Shown here piece by piece: positions 1-7,544 of a stretch of DNA of 15,457 bases. Source of the DNA: Actinomycetota bacterium (lineage in GTDB: Bacteria; Actinomycetota; Actinomycetes; S36-B12); contig WLLZ01000036.1 in assembly GCA_009700485.1 (NCBI GenBank), positions 1-15,457 of the forward strand, given 5' to 3'. Each line of letters opens with the position of its first letter. Positions within the stretch are counted from its first letter, which is position 1. The position numbers and the translations under genes are program-made. The notes beneath the pieces are model-generated. The model saw only the letters and a list, made by a program, of their open reading frames with translations, ran no database searches and was not told the origin of the DNA.

Positions 1-936
1 GCAGACGCCCTTCTTTTTGATTTTCAATTTAACGTCACCATTTGACGGAAACTCAAGTGAGCACTTCTTCTTACTCGAAGTGATCTTCCAGGTGATTTTC
101 TGTCCTGCGTCTGTACCAGCTTCACTGCCCAGTTCCAACTTTAAAGTCCGCCCTTTATTAACCGGGCCAGAAGCAGGAGGGGTGTACTTCGCGGATTGGG
201 GCCAAGGAGTTGGTGTTGCCGCAGGTGGTTGGTTAGCTGTGACAACGTATGTCTTTGTCGAAGATGAAGTAGTCCACCCTGCAAAAGGGTTGTAAGTCGC
301 TGTGATTGTGATGGGCCCAACAACGGTGGGAGACCATCCAACAAGTGCTTCCGAGTGAAACGCGATCCCACGGGTGGCTGCTTCTGATAGCGTCCCCGTC
401 CCGAGAACGTTGTTACTAGAGTCCGTGAAGGTAACAGTGCCAGCTGCCGCATTCGGACCGCTTGCGGCAAATACCATAGCCACAAAATCCGTTGCATTTT
501 TTACTGACAAAGCAGGTTGTGGGTAAAAACTTATAGTGGTGGCAATGGGCGAGGAACTCGCAGAGATATTTACTGAGGCAAGGATTCCGCCATTATCGTT
601 TGATGCATTCAAGGAGAGATTTACGACTCCGGAGTTTTGCGGAGTCCACGAGTGAGTTCCTGCTCCACTTGCGTCAACGGAAATCGAAGAAGTTAACGCT
701 GAATTACTGTTGCTGAGGAAAGTGGCGGTCAGTGTCGTGGCGCCTAAGCAACCGGCGAAAGTCAAATTTTGAGCTACCCCCGCTGCGCCGCTGTACGCAC
801 CGGTGAGGGTGCAACCATTAGCCGCCGATGCAGGAACAGCCCCTAGGCCCAAAACTCCTACGGCGAGTGCAGCAGTGGCGATCGCGGATATATAACGACT
901 ACGAGTTCTACGCGACGAAAAAACAGAAACTAGCAT
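1..936 (-). CDS. Secreted Ig-like repeat protein, copy 1 (3' end cut by window edge)
   Basis: I translated 312 codons without a stop from an ATG at 936 down to the window edge, so this gene is open-ended. It starts MLVSVFSSRRTR, then a hydrophobic stretch and a likely signal-peptidase site after VPASA. The mature part begins ANGCTLTGA. The middle holds an Ig-like fold of the Big_3_5 kind, seen as AAAGTVTFTD and then GPITITATY. A Pro/Thr linker (NQPPAATPTPWP) precedes a C-terminal module rich in Lys and Cys (TSSKKKCSLEF, IKKKGVC). It is a clear paralogue of the gene at 1144-2121: the N-terminal 120 residues and the last 60 visible residues are nearly identical and the middle diverges. The ribosome site GAAAGGG lies 7 nt before the ATG. 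The role is unknown; a secreted or surface structural or adhesive protein is inferred. Confidence 0.85.
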   Translation of the reverse strand, partial: MLVSVFSSRRTRSRYISAIATAALAVGVLGLGAVPASAANGCTLTGAYSGAAGVAQNLTFAGCLGATTLTATFLSNSNSALTSSISVDASGAGTHSWTPQNSGVVNLSLNASNDNGGILASVNISASSSPIATTISFYPQPALSVKNATDFVAMVFAASGPNAAAGTVTFTDSSNNVLGTGTLSEAATRGIAFHSEALVGWSPTVVGPITITATYNPFAGWTTSSSTKTYVVTANQPPAATPTPWPQSAKYTPPASGPVNKGRTLKLELGSEAGTDAGQKITWKITSSKKKCSLEFPSNGDVKLKIKKKGVC

Positions 937-1143
937 TTGAATACCCTTTCACCGGCTATTAAAATCGAGGTAATACTTTCGCATTTGGATCGTTCCATTG
1001 ACCGGCTATTTTCACAAGTACGAACTTTCGCCGGCGCCAAAAATGTGGGGGCATCCTCACTTTTCGAGCACGCATTCCAGAATGTGTTAGGCCCCCACCA
1101 TAGGTGGGGGCCTAACACTCTCAGGTTACGCCAGCAAAGACGC
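937..1143 (-). promoter_or_regulatory. Upstream region of copy 1 with conserved box
   Basis: This 207-bp spacer between the two paralogues carries a box at 1037-1062 that matches 2221-2246 at 24 of 26 bases without gaps. Each box sits about 100 nt before its start codon. The box contains the imperfect dyad GTGGGG-N4-CCTCAC. The decamer ACCGGCTATT occurs twice, at 951 and 1001. A strong hairpin at 1084-1118 lies further upstream. No clean -35/-10 pair could be chosen. Confidence 0.5.
1084..1118 (-). terminator. Perfect 16-bp hairpin downstream of copy 2
   Basis: Two 16-base arms (1084-1099 and 1103-1118, GTGTTAGGCCCCCACC and its complement) flank a 3-base loop. The hairpin begins 26 nt after the copy 2 stop codon at 1144-1146. 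There is no T-run after it on the minus strand, so it would be a U-less, actinobacterial-type terminator. A role in RNA stability is also possible. Confidence 0.6.
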
Positions 1144-2121
1144 TTACTTGGCGTGGTACCTGAGCGAAATGCTGTACGGCGACCATTCATTAGCCACCCC
1201 AGGGGCGGTGCCGGTTACAGCGCAGACGCCCTTCTTTTTGATTTTCAATTTAACGTCACCACTTGACGGGAACTCAAGTGAACACTTCTTCTTACTCGAG
1301 GTGATCACCCAGGTGATGTTCTGTCCAGCGTTTGTGCCATGTTCGGAGGCCGCTTCCAACTTTAAAGTCCGCCCTTTATTAACCGGGCCAGAAGCAGGAG
1401 CGGAGTACTCGGCGGTTTGGGTTTGCAGACCCACGGTGAATGTCTTTGTTGCAGATGCGGTAGCGCACGTTGAATTAGCGATGTAGGTAGCTGTGATTGT
1501 GATGGGCCCCAGGGCCGTTGGTGCCCAATTGATTTTTGCCAACGATTTCGCCCCGTCTATATCTCGCGTGGGGTTGAGTGATGCGGTTCCCAAAACGTTT
1601 TTATTTGAATCGGTGAAAGTCACAGTTCCGGCTGGGGAATTATCTCCGTATGCGTCTGCAACCGTTGCGACCAACCCTGCTGAGATATTTGGTGACAGAA
1701 CTGGCGCCGCCGCTAGCGTCATTGTGCTACATACTGTCGAACCACCGCCGGTTATGTTGACTGAGGCAAGAATTCCACCATTATCGTTTGATGCATTTAA
1801 GGAGAGGTTTGCGACTCCAGAATTTTGCGGTGTCCACGAGTGTGATCCTGCTCCACTTGCGTCTACAGAAATCGATGAAGTTAACCCATAGTTAGTGGTC
1901 GGGTTCGTGGCGGTGAGTGTCGTGGCACCTAAGCAACCGGCGAAAGTCAAATTTTGAGCGACGCCAACTGTGCCGCTGGCAGCTCCAGTGAGGGTGCAGC
2001 CGTTAGCTGCCGATACAGGAGCGGCCCCTAGACCCATAACTCCTACGGAGAGTGCAGCTGTGGCGAATAACGAGATGAAACGGCCGCGTGTTCTCCGCGA
2101 CGAAAAAACAGAAACTAGCAT
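1144..2121 (-). CDS. Secreted Ig-like repeat protein, copy 2
   Basis: This is a complete 325-aa secreted protein. Residues 1-38 form a signal peptide with Arg at 10, 11 and 13, a hydrophobic core, and cleavage after PVSA. Residues about 40-120 form a first module (NGCTLTGA, LTFAGCLGATTLTATN, DASGAGSHSWTPQNSG). Residues about 125-225 form an Ig-like domain of the Big_3_5 kind (PAGTVTFTDSNKNVLGTASL, LGPITITATY). A Lys/Cys-rich C-terminal module follows, with KKKCSLEF and KKKGVCAVTG. Cysteine pairs in each module suggest disulfides outside the cell. The ATG is preceded by GAAAGGG at a 7-nt spacing. It is a tandem duplicate of the gene at 1-936, with conserved ends and a divergent centre. The function is not recognised; a surface or secreted adhesin-like role is inferred. 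Confidence 0.85.
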   Translation of the reverse strand: MLVSVFSSRRTRGRFISLFATAALSVGVMGLGAAPVSAANGCTLTGAASGTVGVAQNLTFAGCLGATTLTATNPTTNYGLTSSISVDASGAGSHSWTPQNSGVANLSLNASNDNGGILASVNITGGGSTVCSTMTLAAAPVLSPNISAGLVATVADAYGDNSPAGTVTFTDSNKNVLGTASLNPTRDIDGAKSLAKINWAPTALGPITITATYIANSTCATASATKTFTVGLQTQTAEYSAPASGPVNKGRTLKLEAASEHGTNAGQNITWVITSSKKKCSLEFPSSGDVKLKIKKKGVCAVTGTAPGVANEWSPYSISLRYHAK

Positions 2122-2220
2122 TTGAATACCCTTTCATCGGCGATTAAAATCAGCGTAGCTCTTTCTCGGAAAAACAGTGTCGCTCGCTCGCCTTTTTTCT
2201 TGATTAACCTTAGGCAGACA

Positions 2221-2246
2221 CCAAAAATGTGGGGTTATCCTCACTT
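2221..2246 (-). promoter_or_regulatory. Shared 26-bp box upstream of the tandem secreted genes
   Basis: The 26 bases match 1037-1062 at 24 positions, although most of the surrounding spacer is unrelated. The start lies 100 nt upstream of the copy 2 ATG, against 101 nt for copy 1. The half-sites GTGGGG and CCTCAC form an imperfect dyad. An operator or promoter element for a common regulator is inferred. Confidence 0.5.
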
Positions 2247-2399
2247 ATTGGGTGCCCTCAAATAAGTTGCCTAACACGATCATGACCGGGGAGATTTTTT
2301 CACCGCGAGCCACTTCGGTAAAAGGCTCTGGTGCGAAGCGCGGAGTGACACCTTGACTGGATGAAACTCGATTGGTACGTCATACTATTGCCTGGCTAA

Positions 2400-2433
2400 G
2401 GCTCTAGCGGGTAAAGCATCACCGCACAGAGCC
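2400..2433 (+). promoter_or_regulatory. Leader stem-loop upstream of the DUF1566-like gene
   Basis: Stems GGCTCT/AGAGCC and GCGG/CCGC pair around an 11-base loop, separated by a small internal bulge. It lies 64 nt before the GTG start and would sit near the 5' end of the transcript if the TTGACT at 2353 is the -35 element. The role is unknown. Confidence 0.35.
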
Positions 2434-2496
2434 AGATATGACTCAGCTGCAAGACCATCGTGGTCATCGGGGATTATTCGAGCTAGAGTTTCAGGT

Positions 2497-3189
2497 GTGA
2501 AATCGAAAATCGCGATCGGTCTGGTCCTGCTCATCTGCACCCTGACCGTTAATTCACCCGCAAACGCCGGTGAGCCGCTAAAAAAGAAGCCCTGCTCGAC
2601 CGGGGGCCGGTGCCATGTTGGTGATGTCGGCCCGAGCGGTGGGTACATATTCAGCATCCCGAGCACACCAGGAAACACCACCGGCAAGACTTTCGAGCTC
2701 GCCCCTCGAAACTGGTCTGGCCCCCCAGCTGATCCATCGGTCCCTTGGTGCAATGCGGCCACCGTGGCATTCACGGCTGCGACCTCAACACAGTTCGGAA
2801 CAGGTGCCGCAAATACCCAGGCCATGCTGACCGCCTGCACCTCCGGGGCGGCGAACACGGTCATCGTCTACCGGGGAGGCGGTAATAGCGACTGGTACTT
2901 GCCTTCGGTTGGTGAGGCTGTTCAAATCATGAAGATGCAATCTAAGCCGGCTATCAATAAAAAGGTTGGCCTCTCGTCGTATCTTTGGACTTCAACAGCT
3001 TCGATATTCTCCACGACAACGAATGGACCGGGCTGTGAGGTTTGTCCACCCGGCACGGTCCTTATCGGGGGGCCAAATCAGTACGCATACTGGATCACCG
3101 ATTCGCCGCCATACACCGCGAATTCTTCCTCAATACAAACAACTTTTGCCTATATAACCTTCCCCGTGCGGCCAGTTCGCTCCTTCTGA
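2497..3189 (+). CDS. Secreted DUF1566/Lcl-type (C-type-lectin-fold-like) protein
   Basis: This 230-aa protein has a classic signal peptide: MKSK, a hydrophobic core to about residue 20, and cleavage after ANA-24. The mature protein shows the signature of DUF1566-like secreted proteins: GDVGPSGGYIF (42-52), FELAPRNW (66-73), YRGGGNSDWYLPS (125-137), YLWTST (162-167) and a terminal VRPVRSF. The domain has a C-type-lectin-like fold in related families and is usually extracellular and ligand-binding. Extra Cys pairs (33/39, 180/183) suggest disulfides. The GTG at 2497 was chosen because the signal peptide begins there, although the ribosome site is weak and the frame stays open upstream. The gene converges on the DUF5666-like gene with a 7-bp gap. 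A relative with the same YRGGG-DW-LPS and VRPVR motifs lies at 14844-15457. The ligand is unknown. Confidence 0.85.
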   Translation: MKSKIAIGLVLLICTLTVNSPANAGEPLKKKPCSTGGRCHVGDVGPSGGYIFSIPSTPGNTTGKTFELAPRNWSGPPADPSVPWCNAATVAFTAATSTQFGTGAANTQAMLTACTSGAANTVIVYRGGGNSDWYLPSVGEAVQIMKMQSKPAINKKVGLSSYLWTSTASIFSTTTNGPGCEVCPPGTVLIGGPNQYAYWITDSPPYTANSSSIQTTFAYITFPVRPVRSF

Positions 3190-3196
3190 AGCCGCG

Positions 3197-3646
3197 TTAT
3201 CCCCCCATGGCCGTGCCAAGGCCGGCCCCCTCAGACACCAGCTGTGCAGTGATCACACCGTCATCGCCTTGCTCACCTAAAACCAACACTTTAGATCCAA
3301 TCTCGAGCTCATTGACCGTAATTTCTTCCGGCGTGGTGATCTTGGTCGTGTCGGTAATTCGTACTGCAACATCTGCACCGCTAGCTGATTGCAAAGTCAA
3401 GATATCTCCGGCAACATGCTTAACCATTCCAGCTGTTGGCCGACCCGCGCTTGACCCAATGGCAGGCGCCGCCTGATTTGTCAGCACAGGCATCACAGTT
3501 GAACTACTACCAGCACCCTTACCGAGTGGAATGCCGATGAACACTCCGACAAGCAGTATTAGAATGCCGATAAGTGCGGTCGTGAACTTCGATCGCTTCT
3601 TGGGCGCACGCTTAGCAAGAAGCTCATTCAAGTTCTCGTCGCTCAT
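3197..3646 (-). CDS. Membrane-anchored DUF5666-like protein, last gene of the ABC operon
   Basis: This 149-aa protein has a charged cytoplasmic N-terminus (residues 1-20, with KKRSK), one membrane helix (about 22-41), a low-complexity Ser/Pro linker, and a small beta domain at about 72-137. That domain (AGMVKHVAGDILTLQSASG, then TKITTPEEITVNELEIGSKVLV) has the pattern of DUF5666, an OB-like extracytoplasmic domain with no settled function. The ATG is preceded by GAGGGAGAAACC. It starts 24 bp after the permease stop, so it is almost certainly co-transcribed with the MFP, ATPase and permease genes. It may be an accessory of the transporter, but this is inferred from position only. No hairpin terminator is visible in the 7-bp gap to the convergent gene. 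Confidence 0.8.
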   Translation of the reverse strand: MSDENLNELLAKRAPKKRSKFTTALIGILILLVGVFIGIPLGKGAGSSSTVMPVLTNQAAPAIGSSAGRPTAGMVKHVAGDILTLQSASGADVAVRITDTTKITTPEEITVNELEIGSKVLVLGEQGDDGVITAQLVSEGAGLGTAMGG

Positions 3647-3670
3647 GGTTTCTCCCTCATCGTCTTATCG

Positions 3671-4879
3671 CTATTCATGGCGAAGTGCCTCAATGGGTCT
3701 AAGTGATGCAGCGCGGTTAGCCGGGTAACTGCCGAAGAATAAGCCGATACCAACGGAGATGGCGAATGCGCCGAGCACTGATGCTGGGACGATCGTCGGT
3801 TGAATACCTGCCACTTCGACTCGAGTAACTAGAAATGCGAGCACTAGCCCGAAGAAGGCTCCGATCAGCGATAATACTGTTGACTCAATTAGGAACTGCA
3901 GCAAAATCACCCGCCTGCTTGCTCCTATCGCCTTGCGGATACCGATTTCACGGGTGCGCTCAGTAACAGACACCAGCATGATGTTGGTGATCCCGATGCC
4001 ACCGACCAGCAAACTAATGCCTGCGACGGCACCGAGTAAGGCCGTGAAAATACCAACCGCTTGATTAACCGTGGCTAGTAGACTCGCTTGATTAAAAATC
4101 TGGTAATCCCTCGTCTCCACATCAACGCCATGGCGGTCATCAAGTACCGAGGATAGTTGCACTTGGGCCTGCGCCTGCGTTTGTGATGAGGATGCCTGCA
4201 CCGCGATGGTGTCGAGGCTGCCATTACCGGTTAGGTGATTTCGAACGGTCGTGAGCGGAGCAATGATCGTGTCGTCTTGATCACCGAATCCAGAAGCTCC
4301 CTTTTCTACCAGCACTCCTAAAACCGTGAATGGGACCCCATCGCAGATCATTTCCTTGCCGATGGGGTCAGTATCCGTAAATAAGTCATCGGCCACGGTC
4401 TTACCAATCACCGCAACCCGACGACCATCAACTTCATCTGCATTGGTGAAGTAGCCACCTTCTGAGACTGCCGAGTTAGAAATTTCGAAGTAGGCCGGCC
4501 AACTACCGACCATCGCCGTGCTGTGACTTAATGCCCCAAAGGTGCATGTCACGCGTGCCCTCTTAGTGGGCGCCGCTGCGCTGATATCCGGCGACAGCAC
4601 TTGATCATTTAATGCCACCGCATCATCAACGGTGAGGTCTTTCACCGCGAGACTGGCATCAGACTGAGAACCACCCGCCGCCCCAGGAAAGACGGTAATC
4701 AAATTGGTGCCTAACCCTTCGATGCTCCCGGTGACAGCATTTGAGGCGCCCTGCCCAAATGCCACCAGCACGATGACCGCCGCAACGCCAATCATGATGC
4801 CAAGCATCGTTAGCCCTGATCGAAGCCGATTGGCCAAGATCGCCTGAAGCCCGCTACGGAAAGATTCGAGGAGGTTCAC
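3671..4879 (-). CDS. MacB/FtsX-type ABC transporter permease
   Basis: This 402-aa permease has the MacB architecture. A first membrane helix lies at about 21-43 (LTMLGIMIGVAAVIVLVAFG). A large extracytoplasmic MacB_PCD domain follows (about 45-270, with EGLGTNLITVFPG near its start). Three C-terminal helices come last (about 275-303, 325-355 and 366-385). The family hallmark NIMLVSVTERTREIGIRKAIGA follows the second helix, at about 299-320. The start is GTG at 4879 and overlaps the ATPase stop by 4 bp (GTGA), indicating translational coupling. With the ATPase it should form a dimeric mechanotransmission-type transporter working with the MFP at 5568-7328. In Gram-positive bacteria such sets export peptides, antibiotics or lipoprotein-like substrates. 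The substrate here is unknown. Confidence 0.93.
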   Translation of the reverse strand: MNLLESFRSGLQAILANRLRSGLTMLGIMIGVAAVIVLVAFGQGASNAVTGSIEGLGTNLITVFPGAAGGSQSDASLAVKDLTVDDAVALNDQVLSPDISAAAPTKRARVTCTFGALSHSTAMVGSWPAYFEISNSAVSEGGYFTNADEVDGRRVAVIGKTVADDLFTDTDPIGKEMICDGVPFTVLGVLVEKGASGFGDQDDTIIAPLTTVRNHLTGNGSLDTIAVQASSSQTQAQAQVQLSSVLDDRHGVDVETRDYQIFNQASLLATVNQAVGIFTALLGAVAGISLLVGGIGITNIMLVSVTERTREIGIRKAIGASRRVILLQFLIESTVLSLIGAFFGLVLAFLVTRVEVAGIQPTIVPASVLGAFAISVGIGLFFGSYPANRAASLRPIEALRHE

Positions 4880-5562
4880 CTGTTAAGCCGATCCTCAGAA
4901 ATCCGGCCATCCATTAACACAATTACGCGATCGGCATGCTGGGCTACTTCGGTTTCGTGGGTAATCATCACGATGGTGCGGCCCTGGTCATGCATCTCAT
5001 CAAGAAGTTTCAGCACGTCTGCTGTCGCCCGAGAATCCAAGTTACCGGTCGGCTCATCAGCGAGCAACAAGGACGGCTGCGCAACCAATGCGCGTGCCAC
5101 CGCCACCCGCTGCTGCTGGCCACCTGAAAGTTCATTAGGCCTGTGGTGCATTCGATCGCTCAGCCCGACGGCCGCCAACGCCTCCTTCGCGCGCTCGCGC
5201 CGCTCCCCGCGTTTTACTCCGCGGTAAGAAAGGGGCAATTCGACGTTTGCCAGTGCCGTAGTTCTGGGGATCAGATTAAATGACTGGAAGATGAATCCGA
5301 TCTTGCGATTTCGCACAATTGACAGTGCGTCTTCATCCAATGTGTTGATATCAATTCCATCAAGGTGGTACTGCCCTGCCGTTGCCACATCAAGGGCGCC
5401 GATGATGTTCATCAAAGTTGACTTACCAGAACCTGAAGCACCCATAATCGCTAAATAGTCGCCCGTGTTTACGGTGAGTGATACTCCGTCGAGGGCACGC
5501 ACGATGGAATCTCCATCTCCGTACACCTTCGTGATATCGACTAAGTCAAGGACCGGGATCAT
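4876..5562 (-). CDS. MacB/LolD-type ABC transporter ATP-binding protein
   Basis: This 228-aa ATPase is of normal length and looks intact. It has Walker A GASGSGKST at 41-49, Q-loop Q93 in IFQSFNLIP, signature LSGGQQQR at 145-152, Walker B LLLADEPT at 165-172 with catalytic Glu170, D-loop GNLDS at 173-177, and the H-loop His202 in ITHE. The SFNLIPR and ADEPTGNLDS wording is typical of the MacB/LolD/YknY group. It powers the permease encoded next to it. Its ATG lies 5 bp after the MFP stop codon, and its own stop overlaps the permease GTG start. Confidence 0.95.
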   Translation of the reverse strand: MIPVLDLVDITKVYGDGDSIVRALDGVSLTVNTGDYLAIMGASGSGKSTLMNIIGALDVATAGQYHLDGIDINTLDEDALSIVRNRKIGFIFQSFNLIPRTTALANVELPLSYRGVKRGERRERAKEALAAVGLSDRMHHRPNELSGGQQQRVAVARALVAQPSLLLADEPTGNLDSRATADVLKLLDEMHDQGRTIVMITHETEVAQHADRVIVLMDGRISEDRLNR

Positions 5563-5567
5563 GGGTT

Positions 5568-7328
5568 TCAGCCCCGCGGTCGGCTAAATGGGCCGCCGCC
5601 GCCCGGTACCCCGCCGGTCGGGAATACTGAAGTGCCACCGGTCGGAATTACCAAGATCTGACCCGCGGTCACCCCGCTGGTTATCTCGGTTAGCGAATCA
5701 CCCTTGAGCCCAAGTGTGACTTCGGCGGTGAGCGAGGTGTTATCCGGCTGTAGCACTTCTACGGTACTAACCTCGCCGATGGTCGCTATGGCACTTTGTG
5801 GCACGGCTAATACATCGATGACTTCGTCGGTGGTAATCGATATCGATGCAGACATCCCAGGCTGAACTCCGGCAGGCACCGAATCCATGCTGACCTTGAC
5901 ACTGAATACCACCAGGCTGCTCGATGCTGACGTAGTTGCCATCGGATCAACAGCTAGAACTACCCCCGTCGTTAATGCACCAGATATCGCGGGGAAAGTG
6001 ACAGCCGCCAAATCACCCTCGGTAACTTGAGCCGCATCGGTTTCAGCAAAGTCCGCCGAGACGGTGAATAGGCCATCAGGTATCACGGTTATTGCCGCTG
6101 AACCTCCCGAAGTTGTGGCCCCACTTGTTGAAATCTCACCAGCGGTGATGTTCACCGAACCGATAGTGCCAGCGACCGGCGCCACCAAGGTGGTGTCGGC
6201 TAAAGCCCGTTGTGCTACCGCCACCGCCGCCTTGGCAGAGTCGATCGCCGCCTGAGCCACGGTCGGCGTCGCCGCCGTACCGCCAGCACCTAGTGTCAAA
6301 ATTGCCGCCTGAGCATTGGTTAGCAAATTCTGGGCGCTCTGCACCGACTGAGCATTGGCGATTTTGCCTTTCTCTTGCGCATTCACCGCATTGGTTAGTG
6401 CTTGGCTCGCTGTGCGCACTGAATCAGAGCCCAGTTTCGATTGATCGGCGATCGCTTTACGAAGGGTCACGTTCGCCGTTGATAACGCCATCGCTGATTT
6501 CTGGACAGTCTGGCTATCTGCCTGCTTACCTTGAGTTTGCGTGGTTACTGCAGAGTCGTAGGCGTGTTGAGCATTAAGGGTGGTGCCTGTAGAAGTAGCG
6601 CAGTTCACCGAACTAGAACCAAAGGCAGTACAAGTCGTTGAGCCAACCGCCTTGGTCTGAGTGAGCGTTTCGGCAGCTTGATTCACCGCTAGGTCATATG
6701 CCGTGGCTGCATTCGCCGCCGCCGTCACGGCCGCGTCGTAATTGATTTGGGCGCTCTTCACCCCGTTTTGGGCAGAGCGAATTGCTTCTGCTGCCGACGC
6801 GTTAGGGCAGGTTGCATCATCTGGATTAACGCACGCATCCGCCCACAACTTTTCAGCCGCGGCCAGATTAGACCGTGCCTGCAATACCGCGGCCTTCAGA
6901 CTGTCATTGGAAGCTGCCGACGCATCACTTGTTAGTTTCAGTTGCACCTGGGCATTGGCAACCGACGAGCCCGAAGTCGAAGCCGAACTAAGTGCTTGAG
7001 AAAGGGTCGCCTGTGCTGCTGCGAGTTGTTGCGTTGCCGTTGTCTGGTTGATCGTTGCGAGCACCTGGCCCTGCTTCACCGAATCGCCTGCGGACACTTC
7101 GATACTCGTAACTATCCCCGGTGTCGTAAATGCCAGGTTGATGTCGCCGGCGCTTTCAACCGATCCGCTCGCCGTTACCGTTGATGAGACCGTAGCCGAA
7201 ACCACCGTGGCAGTGCGGGCTGGAGCCGACGCCCCCTTGGGACGTAGTGCTATGCCCACGATCGCACCCAAAACGAGGACAATTGCTAGGACAAGGGCGA
7301 GGTTGATCCAAAGGCGACGGCGCTTCAT
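5568..7328 (-). CDS. Periplasmic adaptor / HlyD-family (YknX/MacA-like) subunit of ABC exporter
   Basis: This 586-aa first gene of the operon has an N-terminal membrane anchor (about 8-28) and then a split lipoyl domain. The first half is at about 53-95 (GSVESAGDINLAF, SAGDSVKQGQVLATI) and the second half at about 378-400 (DTTLVAPVAGTIGSV). A very long Ala/Gln-rich coiled coil lies between them (about 96-375). Beta-barrel and membrane-proximal domains follow (VSADFAETDAAQVTEGD; VLAVPQSAI), and a Gly/Pro tail ends the protein. At 586 aa it is well above the 350-420 usual for MacA, mainly because of the hairpin. Two Cys pairs (166/174 and 233/243) sit in breaks of the coiled coil and probably form disulfides. 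GGAG lies 9 nt before the ATG. A shortened copy of its first 105 codons lies at 9992-10282. Confidence 0.92.
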   Translation of the reverse strand: MKRRRLWINLALVLAIVLVLGAIVGIALRPKGASAPARTATVVSATVSSTVTASGSVESAGDINLAFTTPGIVTSIEVSAGDSVKQGQVLATINQTTATQQLAAAQATLSQALSSASTSGSSVANAQVQLKLTSDASAASNDSLKAAVLQARSNLAAAEKLWADACVNPDDATCPNASAAEAIRSAQNGVKSAQINYDAAVTAAANAATAYDLAVNQAAETLTQTKAVGSTTCTAFGSSSVNCATSTGTTLNAQHAYDSAVTTQTQGKQADSQTVQKSAMALSTANVTLRKAIADQSKLGSDSVRTASQALTNAVNAQEKGKIANAQSVQSAQNLLTNAQAAILTLGAGGTAATPTVAQAAIDSAKAAVAVAQRALADTTLVAPVAGTIGSVNITAGEISTSGATTSGGSAAITVIPDGLFTVSADFAETDAAQVTEGDLAAVTFPAISGALTTGVVLAVDPMATTSASSSLVVFSVKVSMDSVPAGVQPGMSASISITTDEVIDVLAVPQSAIATIGEVSTVEVLQPDNTSLTAEVTLGLKGDSLTEITSGVTAGQILVIPTGGTSVFPTGGVPGGGGPFSRPRG

Positions 7329-7544
7329 GCCACTATTCTCCAGTAACCGGAGGGCGCATGCATAGCCAGTACTTGCGAATCATGTTAAGTCTCTGTAAGG
7401 ATCAATCTTGATGAGTGCAATAGCTCCGAACCGGTGGTTCGACGGCACCGAAGAAGCAGTAGCGAACTTATATTCCAGCCTTTTCCCTGAAAACCAGGTA
7501 CGAAGGATGAAATCCTTAACTAACCAGAATCCAATGGAGCCCTG
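7329..7544. promoter_or_regulatory. Divergent promoter region with two 6-3-6 inverted repeats
   Basis: These 216 bp separate the MFP start (minus) from the small membrane protein (plus) and must hold both promoters. Two perfect inverted repeats are visible: CGAACC-GGT-GGTTCG at 7427-7441 and AAGGAT-GAA-ATCCTT at 7503-7517. The first is an operator-like site midway between the genes. On the minus strand TTGCAC is followed 17 bp later by TACAGA, a weak promoter candidate for the operon. Confidence 0.4.

Larger units (their letters stand above)
2122..2496. promoter_or_regulatory. Divergent intergenic region between copy 2 and the DUF1566-like gene
   Basis: This 375-bp stretch has no convincing gene. 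On the minus side it holds the shared box (2221-2246) and an imperfect hairpin, CTTATT...AATAAG, at 2244-2266. On the plus side it holds a TTGACT at 2353-2358 with a weak -10 candidate 17 bp downstream (TACGTC, 2376-2381), and a leader stem-loop at 2400-2433. A 20-codon open frame (2438-2500) overlaps the GTG start of the next gene. Confidence 0.45.

Noticed and set aside
2385..2864. 159-codon minus-strand frame
   Set aside because: It overlaps the secreted DUF1566-like gene antisense and shows no domain pattern.
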